DNA from: Aurantiacibacter aquimixticola
GTDB lineage: Bacteria > Pseudomonadota > Alphaproteobacteria > Sphingomonadales > Sphingomonadaceae
Assembly (NCBI RefSeq): GCF_003605475.1
Contig: NZ_RAHX01000001.1
Span: 124,001 to 188,000 of the forward strand
Direction: 5' to 3'
DNA: 64,000 nucleotides
A model generated the notes under the pieces. That model did no database searches and was not told the DNA's origin. It saw only the letters and a program-made list of their open reading frames with translations. Of the stretch, positions 32,769 to 43,311 are shown piece after piece. Each line of letters begins with the position of its first letter. Position 1 is the first letter of the stretch. The position numbers were made by a program, and so were the translations under genes.

Positions 32769-33477
32769 TCCATTAGGTTCGCCTAAAGCCGACGACGCGC
32801 GCTCTTCCGAAAAGGGGAGCGAGCGGCGCTGCGTGCTGACCGGGAACAACGGGTCGCGCGACGAGCTCGTGCGCCTGGCGCTCTCGCCCGATGGCGATGT
32901 GCTGCCCGATCCGCTGGCCAAGGCGCCGGGGCGGGGGGCATGGATCGGCGTCACCAAGGCCGAACTGGCCGAGGCGATCGCCAGCGGAAAGCTGCGCGGT
33001 GCACTTTCGCGTGCATTCAAGACAGGGCAGCTTTCCATCCCGGAAACGCTCGCGGAACTGACCGAGCAAGGCCTGACCAAGGCGTTTCTTCAGCGGTTAG
33101 GGCTGGAAATGCGCTCGGGACGTATCATCTTGGGATCCGACAGGATCCGGGACGACGCGCGGATGGGCAAGGTCGCCGCGCTTTTTCACGCAAGCGATGC
33201 GAGCGAGGACGGCCGGCGCAAGCTGGACCAGGCCTGGCGGGTAGGGCGCGATGAAGAAGGTTCCGGCCTTCGCGGCACCGTCCTGCCACTGGACCGGGAG
33301 GCCCTGTCTGTGGCATTGGGCCGCGACAATGTCGTCCACCTGGCGCTGGTCGATGCGAAATCGGCCGGACGGGTCGCGATCCCGCTGGGACGCTTGCAGA
33401 CCTTTCTGGGGGCCGCTCTGGCGGCAGGGACTAGCGATGGTGCTGGTGGCGATGATGCTGCCCGCGCCGAAGCATGA
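32749..33477 (+). CDS. YlxR/RnpM-domain RNA-binding protein (DUF448)
   Basis: This 242-aa protein has an N-terminal YlxR domain: ERRCVLTGNNGSRDELVRLAL, shortened as RRCVLTGNNGSRDELVRLA, then DPLAKAPGRGAWIGVTKAEL, the CxxT/GRGAW signature. In Firmicutes YlxR modulates RNase P. The second half, with KVAALFHASDASEDG and an L7Ae-like stretch, is an added domain common in alphaproteobacteria. The gene overlaps the nusA end by 20 nt and lies in the conserved nusA-ylxR-infB order. Confidence 0.88.
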   Translation: MRNPPNDPLGSPKADDARSSEKGSERRCVLTGNNGSRDELVRLALSPDGDVLPDPLAKAPGRGAWIGVTKAELAEAIASGKLRGALSRAFKTGQLSIPETLAELTEQGLTKAFLQRLGLEMRSGRIILGSDRIRDDARMGKVAALFHASDASEDGRRKLDQAWRVGRDEEGSGLRGTVLPLDREALSVALGRDNVVHLALVDAKSAGRVAIPLGRLQTFLGAALAAGTSDGAGGDDAARAEA

Positions 33478-33506
33478 ATTGATATTTGTAGGAACTTGAA
33501 GAGCTT

Positions 33507-36014
<2,508 letters not shown>

Positions 36015-36020
36015 TGGAAA

Positions 36021-36147
36021 CTCCCCTCCCGCTTGCGGGAGGGGCCGGGGGTGGGCCAGTCCCGAGCCGTCCGAACCCACCCCGCTGCGACTAGGCACCG
36101 CTTCGCGGCACCAAGTCTCACTGCCCCTCCCGTTCATGGGAGGGGAT
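36021..36147. repeat. GC-rich palindromic intergenic repeat after infB
   Basis: Three nested inverted arms are seen: CTCCCCTCCCGC with GCGGGAGGGG, GGGGTGGGCC with CCCACCCC, and CCCCTCCCG with GGGAGGGG near the right end. It fills the whole gap between infB and the thioesterase. Its final GGGAGGGG lies just upstream of the next start codon and may serve as a ribosome binding site. No similar copy is seen elsewhere in this window. Confidence 0.7.
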
Positions 36148-36580
36148 GGAGTTAGTTATGGAAAGCCCGGCAAATATTCTGCAATGGCCCTCGGCAAAGC
36201 TGATGGGCGCCGAGTTCGTCTCATTGGACGAACAGAGCGGCACGGTGGAAATGGCGTTCACGCCGCCCGCCGAGTTCGCAAACATGCGCGGATCGGTGCA
36301 GGGCGGCCTGCTGGCAGGTCCGATGGACGAAGCGATGGGCGCGGCTGTCTATGCGGCGACCAATGGCGGGTTGCAGCTGACGCTCGACATCAATCTTTCC
36401 CTGATGCGCCCCGTGCCGATGGAGCGCATCACGGTGAAGGCGAAGGCGGTGAAGACCGGTCGCCGCGTGACCTTCGTCGAGGCCGAACTGTTCGACCACG
36501 AAGGCAAGCTCTGCGCCCGCGCCACGGCTACCACGATGATGACCGGCTGGCCGGGAGCTGAAAAGGGGCCGGACGCCTGA
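36146..36580 (+). CDS. PaaI family hotdog-fold thioesterase
   Basis: This 144-aa hotdog protein likely hydrolyses an acyl-CoA. Seen: [19 protein letters not shown], then [19 protein letters not shown], the core helix and active-site region, and [20 protein letters not shown]. The 4HBT signature is complete. The start is either ATG at 36146 or at 36158 ([11 protein letters not shown]); the first follows GGGAGGGG of the repeat closely. It overlaps the rbfA start by 1 nt, lying in the middle of the infB-rbfA ribosome operon, an unusual position. Substrate unknown. Confidence 0.87.
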   Translation: MELVMESPANILQWPSAKLMGAEFVSLDEQSGTVEMAFTPPAEFANMRGSVQGGLLAGPMDEAMGAAVYAATNGGLQLTLDINLSLMRPVPMERITVKAKAVKTGRRVTFVEAELFDHEGKLCARATATTMMTGWPGAEKGPDA

Positions 36581-36972
36581 TGCCCCGCCATACCGCCCCC
36601 GAAGACCAGTCCGTTCGCCTCCTCAAGGTGGGAGAGCGTGTGCGGCACATTCTGTCCGAATTGCTCGCGCGTGGGGAAGCGCATGACGATGTGCTGCGCG
36701 CTTCCAACATATCGGTCACCGAAGTGCGCATGTCGCCCGATCTGCGCAATGCGAAGGTCTATGTGAAGCCGCTGCTGGGCGAGGACGAGGCGACGGTGGT
36801 AAAGGCGCTGCGCGGCAATACGGCGTTCTTCCAGCGCGAGGTCGCCCAGCGCCTCGGCCTGAAATTCGCGCCCAAGCTGCAATTCCGCGCAGACGAAAGC
36901 TTCGACGAGGCGAGCCGCATCGATCAGCTGCTCGACGATCCGAAAGTGCGGCGGGATTTGGAGGAAGGCTAG
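36580..36972 (+). CDS. rbfA: 30S ribosome-binding factor A
   Basis: This 130-aa KH-like protein takes part in late 16S maturation. Seen: [39 protein letters not shown] and [25 protein letters not shown], shortened as [18 protein letters not shown], then [14 protein letters not shown], the standard RbfA layout. The ATG overlaps the thioesterase stop (TGATG). It is followed directly by a palindromic repeat and then tdk, rather than by truB. Confidence 0.95.
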   Translation: MPRHTAPEDQSVRLLKVGERVRHILSELLARGEAHDDVLRASNISVTEVRMSPDLRNAKVYVKPLLGEDEATVVKALRGNTAFFQREVAQRLGLKFAPKLQFRADESFDEASRIDQLLDDPKVRRDLEEG

Positions 36973-36977
36973 AGAGC

Positions 36978-37074
36978 CGTCTTTGCGAGCGACCGTAGGT
37001 CGCGCGGCAATCCAGTCCCATGCGCTACAAAACTCTGGATTGCCGCGTCGCTTCGCTCCTCGCAATGACGCAAG
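36978..37074. repeat. Palindromic intergenic repeat, copy 2
   Basis: Outer arms CTTTGCGAGC and CTCGCAATGACG and inner arms GCAATCCAG and CTGGATTGC form a hairpin-like element of about 97 bp, related to the copy at 12733-12814. The centre differs (CCATGCGCTACAAAA), as expected for arms under base-pair constraint and a free loop. It lies between rbfA and tdk. Confidence 0.8.
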
Positions 37075-37080
37075 GCAGCT

Positions 37081-37674
37081 ATGCCTCCGCATATGGCAAA
37101 GCTCTACTTTTACTATGCCAGCATGAATGCGGGCAAATCGACCACGTTGCTGCAGGCCGATTTCAATTATCGCGAGCGTGGCATGAGTACGATGCTGTGG
37201 ACCGCCGCGATCGACAATCGATCCGAGCAGCCCATCGCAAGCCGGATCGGCCTTTCCGCCGATGCCCGCCGCTTCACCCCCGGCACCAACCTGTGGCGCG
37301 AAGTCACCGCCCGGCACGAGGACGACCCGCTCGCCTGCGTGCTGATCGACGAAGCGCAGTTCCTCACAGCCTTGCAGGCTTGGCAATGCGCGCGGCTGGC
37401 GGATGAGGCGGGCATCCCGGTGCTATGCTACGGCCTTCGCACCGATTTTCGTGGCGATCTCTTCCCCGGCTCCGCCGTGCTGCTGGGGATTGCTGACTCG
37501 CTCGTCGAGCTGAAGGCGGTCTGCCATTGCGGGCGCAAGGCGACGATGAATCTGCGCGTCGATGAGAGCGGCGATGCCGTGGGCGAGGGCAGGCAGACCG
37601 AAATCGGCGGAAATGAGCGCTATGTCGCTTTGTGCCGCCGCCATTTCGCAGAGCAACTCGGCATGTATCGCTAG
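37081..37674 (+). CDS. tdk: Thymidine kinase
   Basis: This 197-aa type II thymidine kinase salvages deoxythymidine. Seen: P-loop in YFYYASMNAGKSTTLLQ, Walker B-like LIDEAQFL, the lasso region with zinc cysteines in VCHCGRKATMNLR and a C-terminal LCRRHF that supplies further ligands. The start could be ATG 37081 or ATG 37093 (MAKLYFYY), the latter closer to the family norm. It is flanked by a palindromic repeat and a shared terminator. Confidence 0.95.
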   Translation: MPPHMAKLYFYYASMNAGKSTTLLQADFNYRERGMSTMLWTAAIDNRSEQPIASRIGLSADARRFTPGTNLWREVTARHEDDPLACVLIDEAQFLTALQAWQCARLADEAGIPVLCYGLRTDFRGDLFPGSAVLLGIADSLVELKAVCHCGRKATMNLRVDESGDAVGEGRQTEIGGNERYVALCRRHFAEQLGMYR

Positions 37675-37680
37675 AAAAGA

Positions 37681-37709
37681 CAAAGGCGCCGCCCGTGGGC
37701 AGCGCCTTC
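37681..37709. terminator. Terminator shared by tdk and the entericidin-like gene
   Basis: AAGGCGC-C-GCCC-GT-GGGC-A-GCGCCTT forms a strong hairpin. On the minus strand it is followed by TTTGTCTTTT, so it ends the entericidin-like transcript well and may also stop tdk transcription. Confidence 0.75.
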
Positions 37710-37736
37710 GCTATGCTGTTCCGGCCAGTGGCGGCT

Positions 37737-37871
37737 TCAGCAATTGCCTTCCACGCCATCGGCGCAGTCACCGACGGATTCGACGTCTTCCACAGCGCCG
37801 TCGATGGTGTTGCAGGCGGGCAGGAACGCAGCGGTTCCGGCAAGGGCAAGGGCGGTAAGAATTTTCTTCAT
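37737..37871 (-). CDS. Entericidin-like small lipoprotein (44 aa)
   Basis: On the minus strand ATG at 37871, preceded by AGGAGAGAG, opens a 44-codon frame. It starts MKKILTALALAGTAAFLPAC: a signal peptide with lipobox LPAC (Cys20). The mature part is NTIDGAVEDVESVGDCADG plus a few residues, with a conserved GxDVxxxG-like pattern of the entericidin EcnA/EcnB family. These tiny lipoproteins are envelope-stress proteins, in E. coli under EnvZ/OmpR and RpoS control. Located between tdk and the flavodoxin gene; it has its own terminator. Confidence 0.82.
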   Translation of the reverse strand: MKKILTALALAGTAAFLPACNTIDGAVEDVESVGDCADGVEGNC

Positions 37872-37964
37872 ATGCTCTCTCCTATGCGCCGATCTTTCGC
37901 GCTCGACGCGCGGGATCGGCGTGAATTTAATGTTTCGTGAGAGTGGCGGTTCCGCTGCGGCGCG

Positions 37965-38456
37965 TCAGAACATGCCCATTTCCAGCCCGGCCGCGAGCGT
38001 TTGGCCGAGTTCGTGCGCAGATGAAAGGTCCGCCTTGTCGATTGTCTTGTCCGCCAGGATCGCCTCTTTCGTCTGCGCGCCGACATTGACGATCTTCGTG
38101 TCGGCCACGCGTTTCAGTCGCCAGCCGGTGGCGATCCGTTCCAGCTGTGCCTGGGCGTTGCTGCCATCCGATCCGGCGCAGATCATGGCGGCGTAGGGTC
38201 GGCCTTCGATGTGGCCAAGCACCTCGTAATAGGTCCGGTCGAAGAACGCCTTCATCACTCCGGCGATGGCGGCGAGGTTTTCGGGGCAGGCAAAGATGTA
38301 GCCATCGGCCTCTAGCAGGTCAGCGGACTGTGCGTCCTCCGCCTCGAGAAAGCGCACATCGACACCGCTAGCCTCGTTTGCGCCATCTCGCGCTGCCTCA
38401 GCCAGTTGGCGGGAGCCGCCGGTGTGGCTGTACCAGACGATCAGGAGCGTTTTCAT
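37965..38456 (-). CDS. Flavodoxin-like NAD(P)H-dependent oxidoreductase
   Basis: This 163-aa single-domain flavoprotein begins MKTLLIVWYSHTGGSRQLAE, with the SHTGGSRQ phosphate-binding loop of flavodoxins, and continues with GYIFACPENLAAIAGVMKAF, a flavin-contacting loop. It resembles the NADPH-dependent FMN reductase/WrbA class. The ATG overlaps the stop of the first AbgT gene (downstream copy) by 4 nt, so it is the last gene of a three-gene operon with two transporters. Substrate unknown. Confidence 0.85.
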   Translation of the reverse strand: MKTLLIVWYSHTGGSRQLAEAARDGANEASGVDVRFLEAEDAQSADLLEADGYIFACPENLAAIAGVMKAFFDRTYYEVLGHIEGRPYAAMICAGSDGSNAQAQLERIATGWRLKRVADTKIVNVGAQTKEAILADKTIDKADLSSAHELGQTLAAGLEMGMF

Positions 38457-40036
38457 CCGCTTCCGGGAAGGGCATCCAGGAACACGCCGACACCCGGGCC
38501 GAGAGGCAGATCGAACACCACCCACGTGACGGTGACCGCAACGCCCGCCGCCATGATGCCGATGAAATAGGGCATCATCATCGCGGTCAGGCTGCCCAGG
38601 CCGAAATGGCGATTCCAGCGCTGGCAGAATATCAGGATCAGCGGAAAATAGACCATCAGCGGCGTGACGATGTTTGTCGCGCTGTCTCCCACCCGGTAGG
38701 CCGCGGTAGTCATTTCCGGCGAGATGCCGACCAGCATCAGCATCGGCACCAGCACCGGGGCGAGCACGCTCCACTTGGCGCTGGCAGAGCCGATCAGCAG
38801 GTTGAGTGCCGCGCCGAAGAACAGGATCGCGACCAGCATCGCCCACATCGGCAGGCCGCTGGCCTTCAACGCGTCCGCCCCCGTCACCGCCAGCACCAGC
38901 CCCATGTTCGACCAGTCGAACATCGCGACGAAATGCGCCGCCACGAAGCTGAGCACGAGGTAATAGGCCATGTCCTTCATCGCACCCGACATCATCTCGA
39001 TCAGGTCGCGATGATCGCCGATCGTTCCCGCCGCGCGGCCGTAGACATAGCCAGGCACCAGAAAGACCAGCAGGAAAAAGGGCAGCAGGCTGCGGTAAAG
39101 CGGGTTGAGCTGCGCTTCTGCCGGAGCGTCGGGATCGACCAGCGGCGCGACCGGCCCGATGGTGAGAAACACCCACAACGCCGAGAGCGCGAGAGCAGCC
39201 AATGCGGCATTTCGCAGGCCGCGCTTCTGCCCGGCAGTGATGTCCTCCGGCCCATCCTCGGTCGGCGCATCGTCCCCGGCCAGCGCGCTATCATAGGTGC
39301 CCAGCCGCGGCTCGACCACGCGGTCCGTTACATACCAGATCACCGGCAGGTAAGCGCACAGCATCGCCGCGATAAAATACCAGTTGCCCGCGATGTTGAC
39401 CGTGTAGTCGCCGAACACGGTCTGCACCGCCGCCTCGGTAATGCCCAGCAACAGCGCGTCGAGCTGGCCCGGCATCAAATTCGCGCTGAACGCGCCCGAC
39501 ACGGCGGCGAAGCTCACTCCGATGCCGACCAGCGGGTGCCTGCCCGCGGCATGGTAGATGATCGCAGCCAGCGGGATCATCACGACGAAGGCCGCATCCG
39601 CTGCGTGGTTCGCCATCATGCAGGCGAAAGCGACAGCCGGAGTGAGCCAGAACCGCGGTGCCTTGGCGACGCTCGCCTGCATCGCCGCGGCGAACAGGCC
39701 GGAACGCTCCGCCACGCCAGCGCCAAGCATCACGGTCAGCACCATGCCGAGCGGCGGGAAGTGGGTGAAGGTTTCGGGAACGAGAGTGAGCAGGCGGCGC
39801 AGGTTCTCGGTCGAGAGCAGGCTCTCCACAATTACGATGCGGTTGGTGCCGGTTTCCGGGTCGATCTCGGCAGGGTGGGCTGCGGACCATCCGGCGAGGC
39901 TGGCGATCACGGACAGCGCCACCAGCACGCCGATGAAATAGACGAAGAGCAGCACCGGGTCGGGCAGGCGGTTGCCCGTCCGCTCGACCCACCCGAGAAA
40001 GCCTTGCTGCGCTGTTGGCGCGGTCGTGCTGCTCAC
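38453..40036 (-). CDS. AbgT family transporter (downstream copy)
   Basis: This 527-aa membrane protein has about twelve helices of the AbgT fold. It starts AQQGFLGWVERTGNRLPDPV, has GAGVAERSGLFAAAMQASV and VMIPLAAIIYHAAGRHPL, and near the end GDSATNIVTPLMVYFPLIL. These are the AbgT hallmarks. E. coli AbgT imports p-aminobenzoyl-glutamate, while other members export sulfonamides. It is 22 nt after a paralogue and overlaps the flavodoxin gene. Confidence 0.93.
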   Translation of the reverse strand: MSSTTAPTAQQGFLGWVERTGNRLPDPVLLFVYFIGVLVALSVIASLAGWSAAHPAEIDPETGTNRIVIVESLLSTENLRRLLTLVPETFTHFPPLGMVLTVMLGAGVAERSGLFAAAMQASVAKAPRFWLTPAVAFACMMANHAADAAFVVMIPLAAIIYHAAGRHPLVGIGVSFAAVSGAFSANLMPGQLDALLLGITEAAVQTVFGDYTVNIAGNWYFIAAMLCAYLPVIWYVTDRVVEPRLGTYDSALAGDDAPTEDGPEDITAGQKRGLRNAALAALALSALWVFLTIGPVAPLVDPDAPAEAQLNPLYRSLLPFFLLVFLVPGYVYGRAAGTIGDHRDLIEMMSGAMKDMAYYLVLSFVAAHFVAMFDWSNMGLVLAVTGADALKASGLPMWAMLVAILFFGAALNLLIGSASAKWSVLAPVLVPMLMLVGISPEMTTAAYRVGDSATNIVTPLMVYFPLILIFCQRWNRHFGLGSLTAMMMPYFIGIMAAGVAVTVTWVVFDLPLGPGVGVFLDALPGSG

Positions 40037-40058
40037 CTGTCCGCCCCCGCGCCGCCGG

Positions 40059-41717
40059 TTACTGCGCCGGAGCCGGTTCCAGCACGGCGTTCAGCTCGTA
40101 GCCCACCGGCGCATCGGGCCCCAGCGGTATGCCAAGATAGAACCACGCGACGATCAGGGCCACGCCCGAAATCAGCAACCAGATCGAATAAGGCAGCATC
40201 ATCGCCGTCAGGCTGCCGAGGCCGAAATCCTTCTGCCAGCGCTGGGCGAAGACTAAGATCAGTGGAAAGTAGACCATCAGCGGGGTGATGATATTGGTCG
40301 CGCTGTCCCCCACGCGGTAGGCCGCCGTCGCGCCTTCCGGGCTGATGCCGAGCAGCATGAGCATGGGCACGAGGATCGGCGCGAGCAGCGCCCATTTGGC
40401 GCTCGCCGAGCCGATGAAGAGATTGAGCAGCGCCGCGAACAGCACCATCAGCCCGATCACCAGCGGCAGCGGCAGCCCAGTCGACTGGATCGCGTCCGCA
40501 CCGTGAACGGCGGAGATGAGGCCGAGATTTGACCACTCGAACATTTCAACAAAATGCGCGGCGGCGAAGGCGAGGACGAGGTAATATCCCATGTCCTTCA
40601 TCGCCTCGGCCATCATGGCGACCAGATGGCGGTGGGTCTCGATCGTGCCCGCCGCCTTGCCATAGGCCCAGCCGGTGGCGAGGAAGAGGACGAAGAACGC
40701 CGCGACCAGCGATTTGTAGAACGGATCGAGTTCGGTGTGGATCGAGCAATCCGGCACGGCGGCGCCGGTATCGGCGAGGCAGGCCGCCTCGTCGATAAGC
40801 GGCGTACCGGGCGCGAAGACCATGACCGCCCACAGCGCCACCACGGCCAGCGCGGCGAGGCCGGCCCAGCGCAAGCCCTTCTTCGCGGCGGGACCGGTGT
40901 GCTCGTCGGGATCGGGGCTGGTATCGTCCGCAGCACCCGCACCGGCGGACGCGACGCCTTTCCACGCGCCAAGGCGCGGCTCGATGATCTTGTCGGTGAC
41001 ATACCAGATGATCGGCAGGTAGATGAACGTCATCATGCTGATGAAATACCAGTTGCCCGCGATATTTGTCGTGAAGGTCGGATCCAGCATGCTCGCGCCG
41101 ACGGCTTCCTCAGTGATGCCGAACAGCAATGCGTCGAGCTGGCCGGGAGAGATGTTCGCCGAGAAACCGCCCGAAACACCGGCGAATGCGGCTGCGATAC
41201 CGGCGAGCGGATGACGCCCGGCGGCGGCGAAGAGGATGCCTGCCAGCGGAATGAGGACCACATATCCGGCATCCGCCGCGTGATTGCCGAGCATGGCGAC
41301 GAGCGCCACCACCGGCGTCAGCAGCGATTTCGGCGCGCTCTTGACCGCAGCGGACATGCCCGCCGCGAAAAAGCCCGACCGCTCCGCCACGCCCGCTCCC
41401 AGCATCACGACGAGCACGTAACCCAGCGGGTGGAAGTGCGTGAAGGTCGTCGGCATCTCCACCCACAGGCGCTGGATATTCTCCGCCGACAGCAGGCTGG
41501 TGGCCTGGATGACGCTGGCGGTGCCCGTTTCCTCGTCCACCGTTGTGGGGTGCAGGGCAGAGACGCCTGCCAGCGCGCAGATCACCGAAATCGCGACCAG
41601 CGCCAGGATGAGGTAGAAAAAGATGAAAACCGGATCGGGCAGCTTGTTGCCGGTCCGCTCCACCCAGCCGAGAAATCCGGTCTGAGTCTGCGTGCTCGCG
41701 TCAGCCGTTGTCGCCAT
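40059..41717 (-). CDS. AbgT family transporter (upstream copy)
   Basis: This 552-aa paralogue of the next gene starts MATTADASTQTQTGFLGWVE, has GAGVAERSGFFAAGMSAAV, VLIPLAGILFAAAGRHPLAG and GDSATNIITPLMVYFPLILV. The periplasmic or cytoplasmic loop near residue 285 is longer than in the other copy and includes a Cys pair (DEAACLADTGAAVPDCS), possibly a disulfide. I chose the ATG at 41717; an earlier in-frame start at 41831 adds 38 unlikely residues. It is the first gene of the operon and diverges from truB with 146 bp between. Confidence 0.93.
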   Translation of the reverse strand: MATTADASTQTQTGFLGWVERTGNKLPDPVFIFFYLILALVAISVICALAGVSALHPTTVDEETGTASVIQATSLLSAENIQRLWVEMPTTFTHFHPLGYVLVVMLGAGVAERSGFFAAGMSAAVKSAPKSLLTPVVALVAMLGNHAADAGYVVLIPLAGILFAAAGRHPLAGIAAAFAGVSGGFSANISPGQLDALLFGITEEAVGASMLDPTFTTNIAGNWYFISMMTFIYLPIIWYVTDKIIEPRLGAWKGVASAGAGAADDTSPDPDEHTGPAAKKGLRWAGLAALAVVALWAVMVFAPGTPLIDEAACLADTGAAVPDCSIHTELDPFYKSLVAAFFVLFLATGWAYGKAAGTIETHRHLVAMMAEAMKDMGYYLVLAFAAAHFVEMFEWSNLGLISAVHGADAIQSTGLPLPLVIGLMVLFAALLNLFIGSASAKWALLAPILVPMLMLLGISPEGATAAYRVGDSATNIITPLMVYFPLILVFAQRWQKDFGLGSLTAMMLPYSIWLLISGVALIVAWFYLGIPLGPDAPVGYELNAVLEPAPAQ

Positions 41718-41863
41718 GATCGATCCTGTCCCTCCACTCGATTCGCCGTCCGGCGTAACATGCGCAGCGCGGCAGGTCTTTACCCGCGGCGTCGCCTTCC
41801 CCATCTGGCCCTTGTGCCGCATTCTCCGCAAGCCCGCCTGACACTCGCCTTAACGGCCATCGC

Positions 41864-42844
41864 ATGACCGACGGCGGGAAACCGCATGGCTGGCTGGTGC
41901 TGGACAAGCCGCGCGGGCTCGGCTCGACGCAGGCGGTGGGTGCGGTGAAGCGCAATTTGCGTGAAGGCGGCTATGCGAAGACGAAGGTCGGCCATGGTGG
42001 TACGCTCGATCCGCTGGCCGAAGGCGTGCTGCCGATCGCATTGGGCGAGGCGACCAAGCTCAGCGGTCGGATGCTGGATGCGGACAAGGTGTACGAATTC
42101 ACCATCCAGTTCGGCGAGGAAACCGATACGCTCGATACCGAAGGCGAAGTGGTCGCCCGGTCGGACCGTCGACCGCCGCGCGCTGCCATTGCCGCTATCT
42201 GCGAGCATTTCACCGGCGAGATAGATCAGGTGCCGCCCAAATATTCGGCGCTGAAAGTCGATGGAAAGCGCGCCTACGATCTGGCGCGGGCGGGGCAGGA
42301 GGTCGAGCTGGAGACGCGGCGGGTCACGATCCATTCGCTGGAGATGCTGGGCGGCGGACCTGCCATGCGGGTGGATTCGACCTTCGCCACCACGCTCGGC
42401 CGACCCGACCCCTACGACCCGCAAGCGCCGCTCGAACTGGCCGACAGTGTCACGCTCATCGCCAAGGTCAGCAAGGGTACGTATATCCGCTCTCTTGCAC
42501 GGGATATCGCGCACGCGCTTGGAACGGTCGGCCACGTTACCTATCTGCGTCGCACGAAGGCCGGGCCGTTTCTTGAGGAACAGGCGATTTCGCTGGACAA
42601 TCTCAACGAAATCGGCAAGGGCGCGCCACTTCAAGACCACCTCCTGTCGCTGGAGGCGGGGCTGGACGGTATCCCGGCTCTCGCTCTCGATCAGAACAGT
42701 GCGCAGGCGGCCAGACAAGGCCGGGTCGTTTCTGATCTGCCCCACCCCGACGGGCTGTACTTTGCCAAGCTGGAGGACACTCCGGTGGCGCTGGTGGAAC
42801 TCGACGGGGGCATGATGAAAGTCGTGCGGGGGTTCAATTTCTAA
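41864..42844 (+). CDS. truB: tRNA pseudouridine(55) synthase TruB
   Basis: This 326-aa protein isomerises U55 in the T-loop of tRNAs. Seen: GWLVLDKPRGLGSTQAVGAV, the catalytic GHGGTLDPLAEGVLPIALG with the active Asp, YEFTIQFGEETDTLDTEGEV, shortened as YEFTIQFGEETDTLDTEG, and PPKYSALKVDGKRAYDLAR. The protein is normal in length. A second domain of about 70 residues ends FAKLEDTPVALVELDG. rpsO follows after 27 bp. In most alphaproteobacteria rbfA precedes it; here five genes intervene. Confidence 0.96.
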   Translation: MTDGGKPHGWLVLDKPRGLGSTQAVGAVKRNLREGGYAKTKVGHGGTLDPLAEGVLPIALGEATKLSGRMLDADKVYEFTIQFGEETDTLDTEGEVVARSDRRPPRAAIAAICEHFTGEIDQVPPKYSALKVDGKRAYDLARAGQEVELETRRVTIHSLEMLGGGPAMRVDSTFATTLGRPDPYDPQAPLELADSVTLIAKVSKGTYIRSLARDIAHALGTVGHVTYLRRTKAGPFLEEQAISLDNLNEIGKGAPLQDHLLSLEAGLDGIPALALDQNSAQAARQGRVVSDLPHPDGLYFAKLEDTPVALVELDGGMMKVVRGFNF

Positions 42845-42871
42845 GCGATACTGCAGATAAGGTAGAAAGAC

Positions 42872-43141
42872 ATGTCGGTAACCGCCGAAAAGAAAACCGA
42901 AATCATCAAGGACAACGCCGTCGGAAAGGGCGACACCGGTTCGCCGGAAGTACAGGTCGCCATCCTGACAGAGCGTATCCGCAACCTGACCGAGCACTTC
43001 AAGGATCACCACAAGGACAACCATTCCCGTCGTGGTCTGCTCAAGATGGTCAACAAGCGTCGCAGTTTGCTGGCCTATCTGAAGAAGAAGGATCTGGGCC
43101 GCTACAACGACCTGATCCAGAAGCTGGGTCTTCGTAAGTAA
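42872..43141 (+). CDS. rpsO: 30S ribosomal protein S15
   Basis: This 89-aa protein is exactly the usual length. It contains [40 protein letters not shown] and [20 protein letters not shown], the complete S15 signature. It binds the 16S central domain. It sits between truB and pnp as in most proteobacteria. Confidence 0.98.
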   Translation: MSVTAEKKTEIIKDNAVGKGDTGSPEVQVAILTERIRNLTEHFKDHHKDNHSRRGLLKMVNKRRSLLAYLKKKDLGRYNDLIQKLGLRK

Positions 43142-43150
43142 GAGTTTCGT

Positions 43151-43177
43151 GAAGGGCGGCTCGATGGGCCGCCCTTC
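43151..43177 (+). terminator. Hairpin after rpsO
   Basis: Perfect arms GAAGGGCGGC and GCCGCCCTTC around a 7-nt loop, 10 bp after the rpsO stop. It lacks a strong U-run, so it may be a partial terminator or an RNA-processing stem between rpsO and pnp. Confidence 0.6.
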
Positions 43178-43311
43178 GCACATCTGGCATCCTTCGCAAT
43201 TCGGTGAAGGGGCTTGGGGGCTAGACAGGCCCCGCACCGGACCGGGCCGGATTTCCCGGATAATGCAGGCCCCGCATCGCAATCAGGCGTCGCGGGTTCA
43301 GAAGGATAAAT

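Noticed and set aside
30948..33080. A 710-codon open frame on the minus strand opposite nusA
   Set aside because: It mirrors nusA codon bias in a GC-rich genome; the translation is low-complexity and has no recognisable motifs, while nusA is complete on the plus strand.
38378..40288. A 636-codon open frame on the plus strand opposite an AbgT gene
   Set aside because: The translation is His/Arg/Gln-rich and not protein-like; the minus strand carries a full AbgT transporter.
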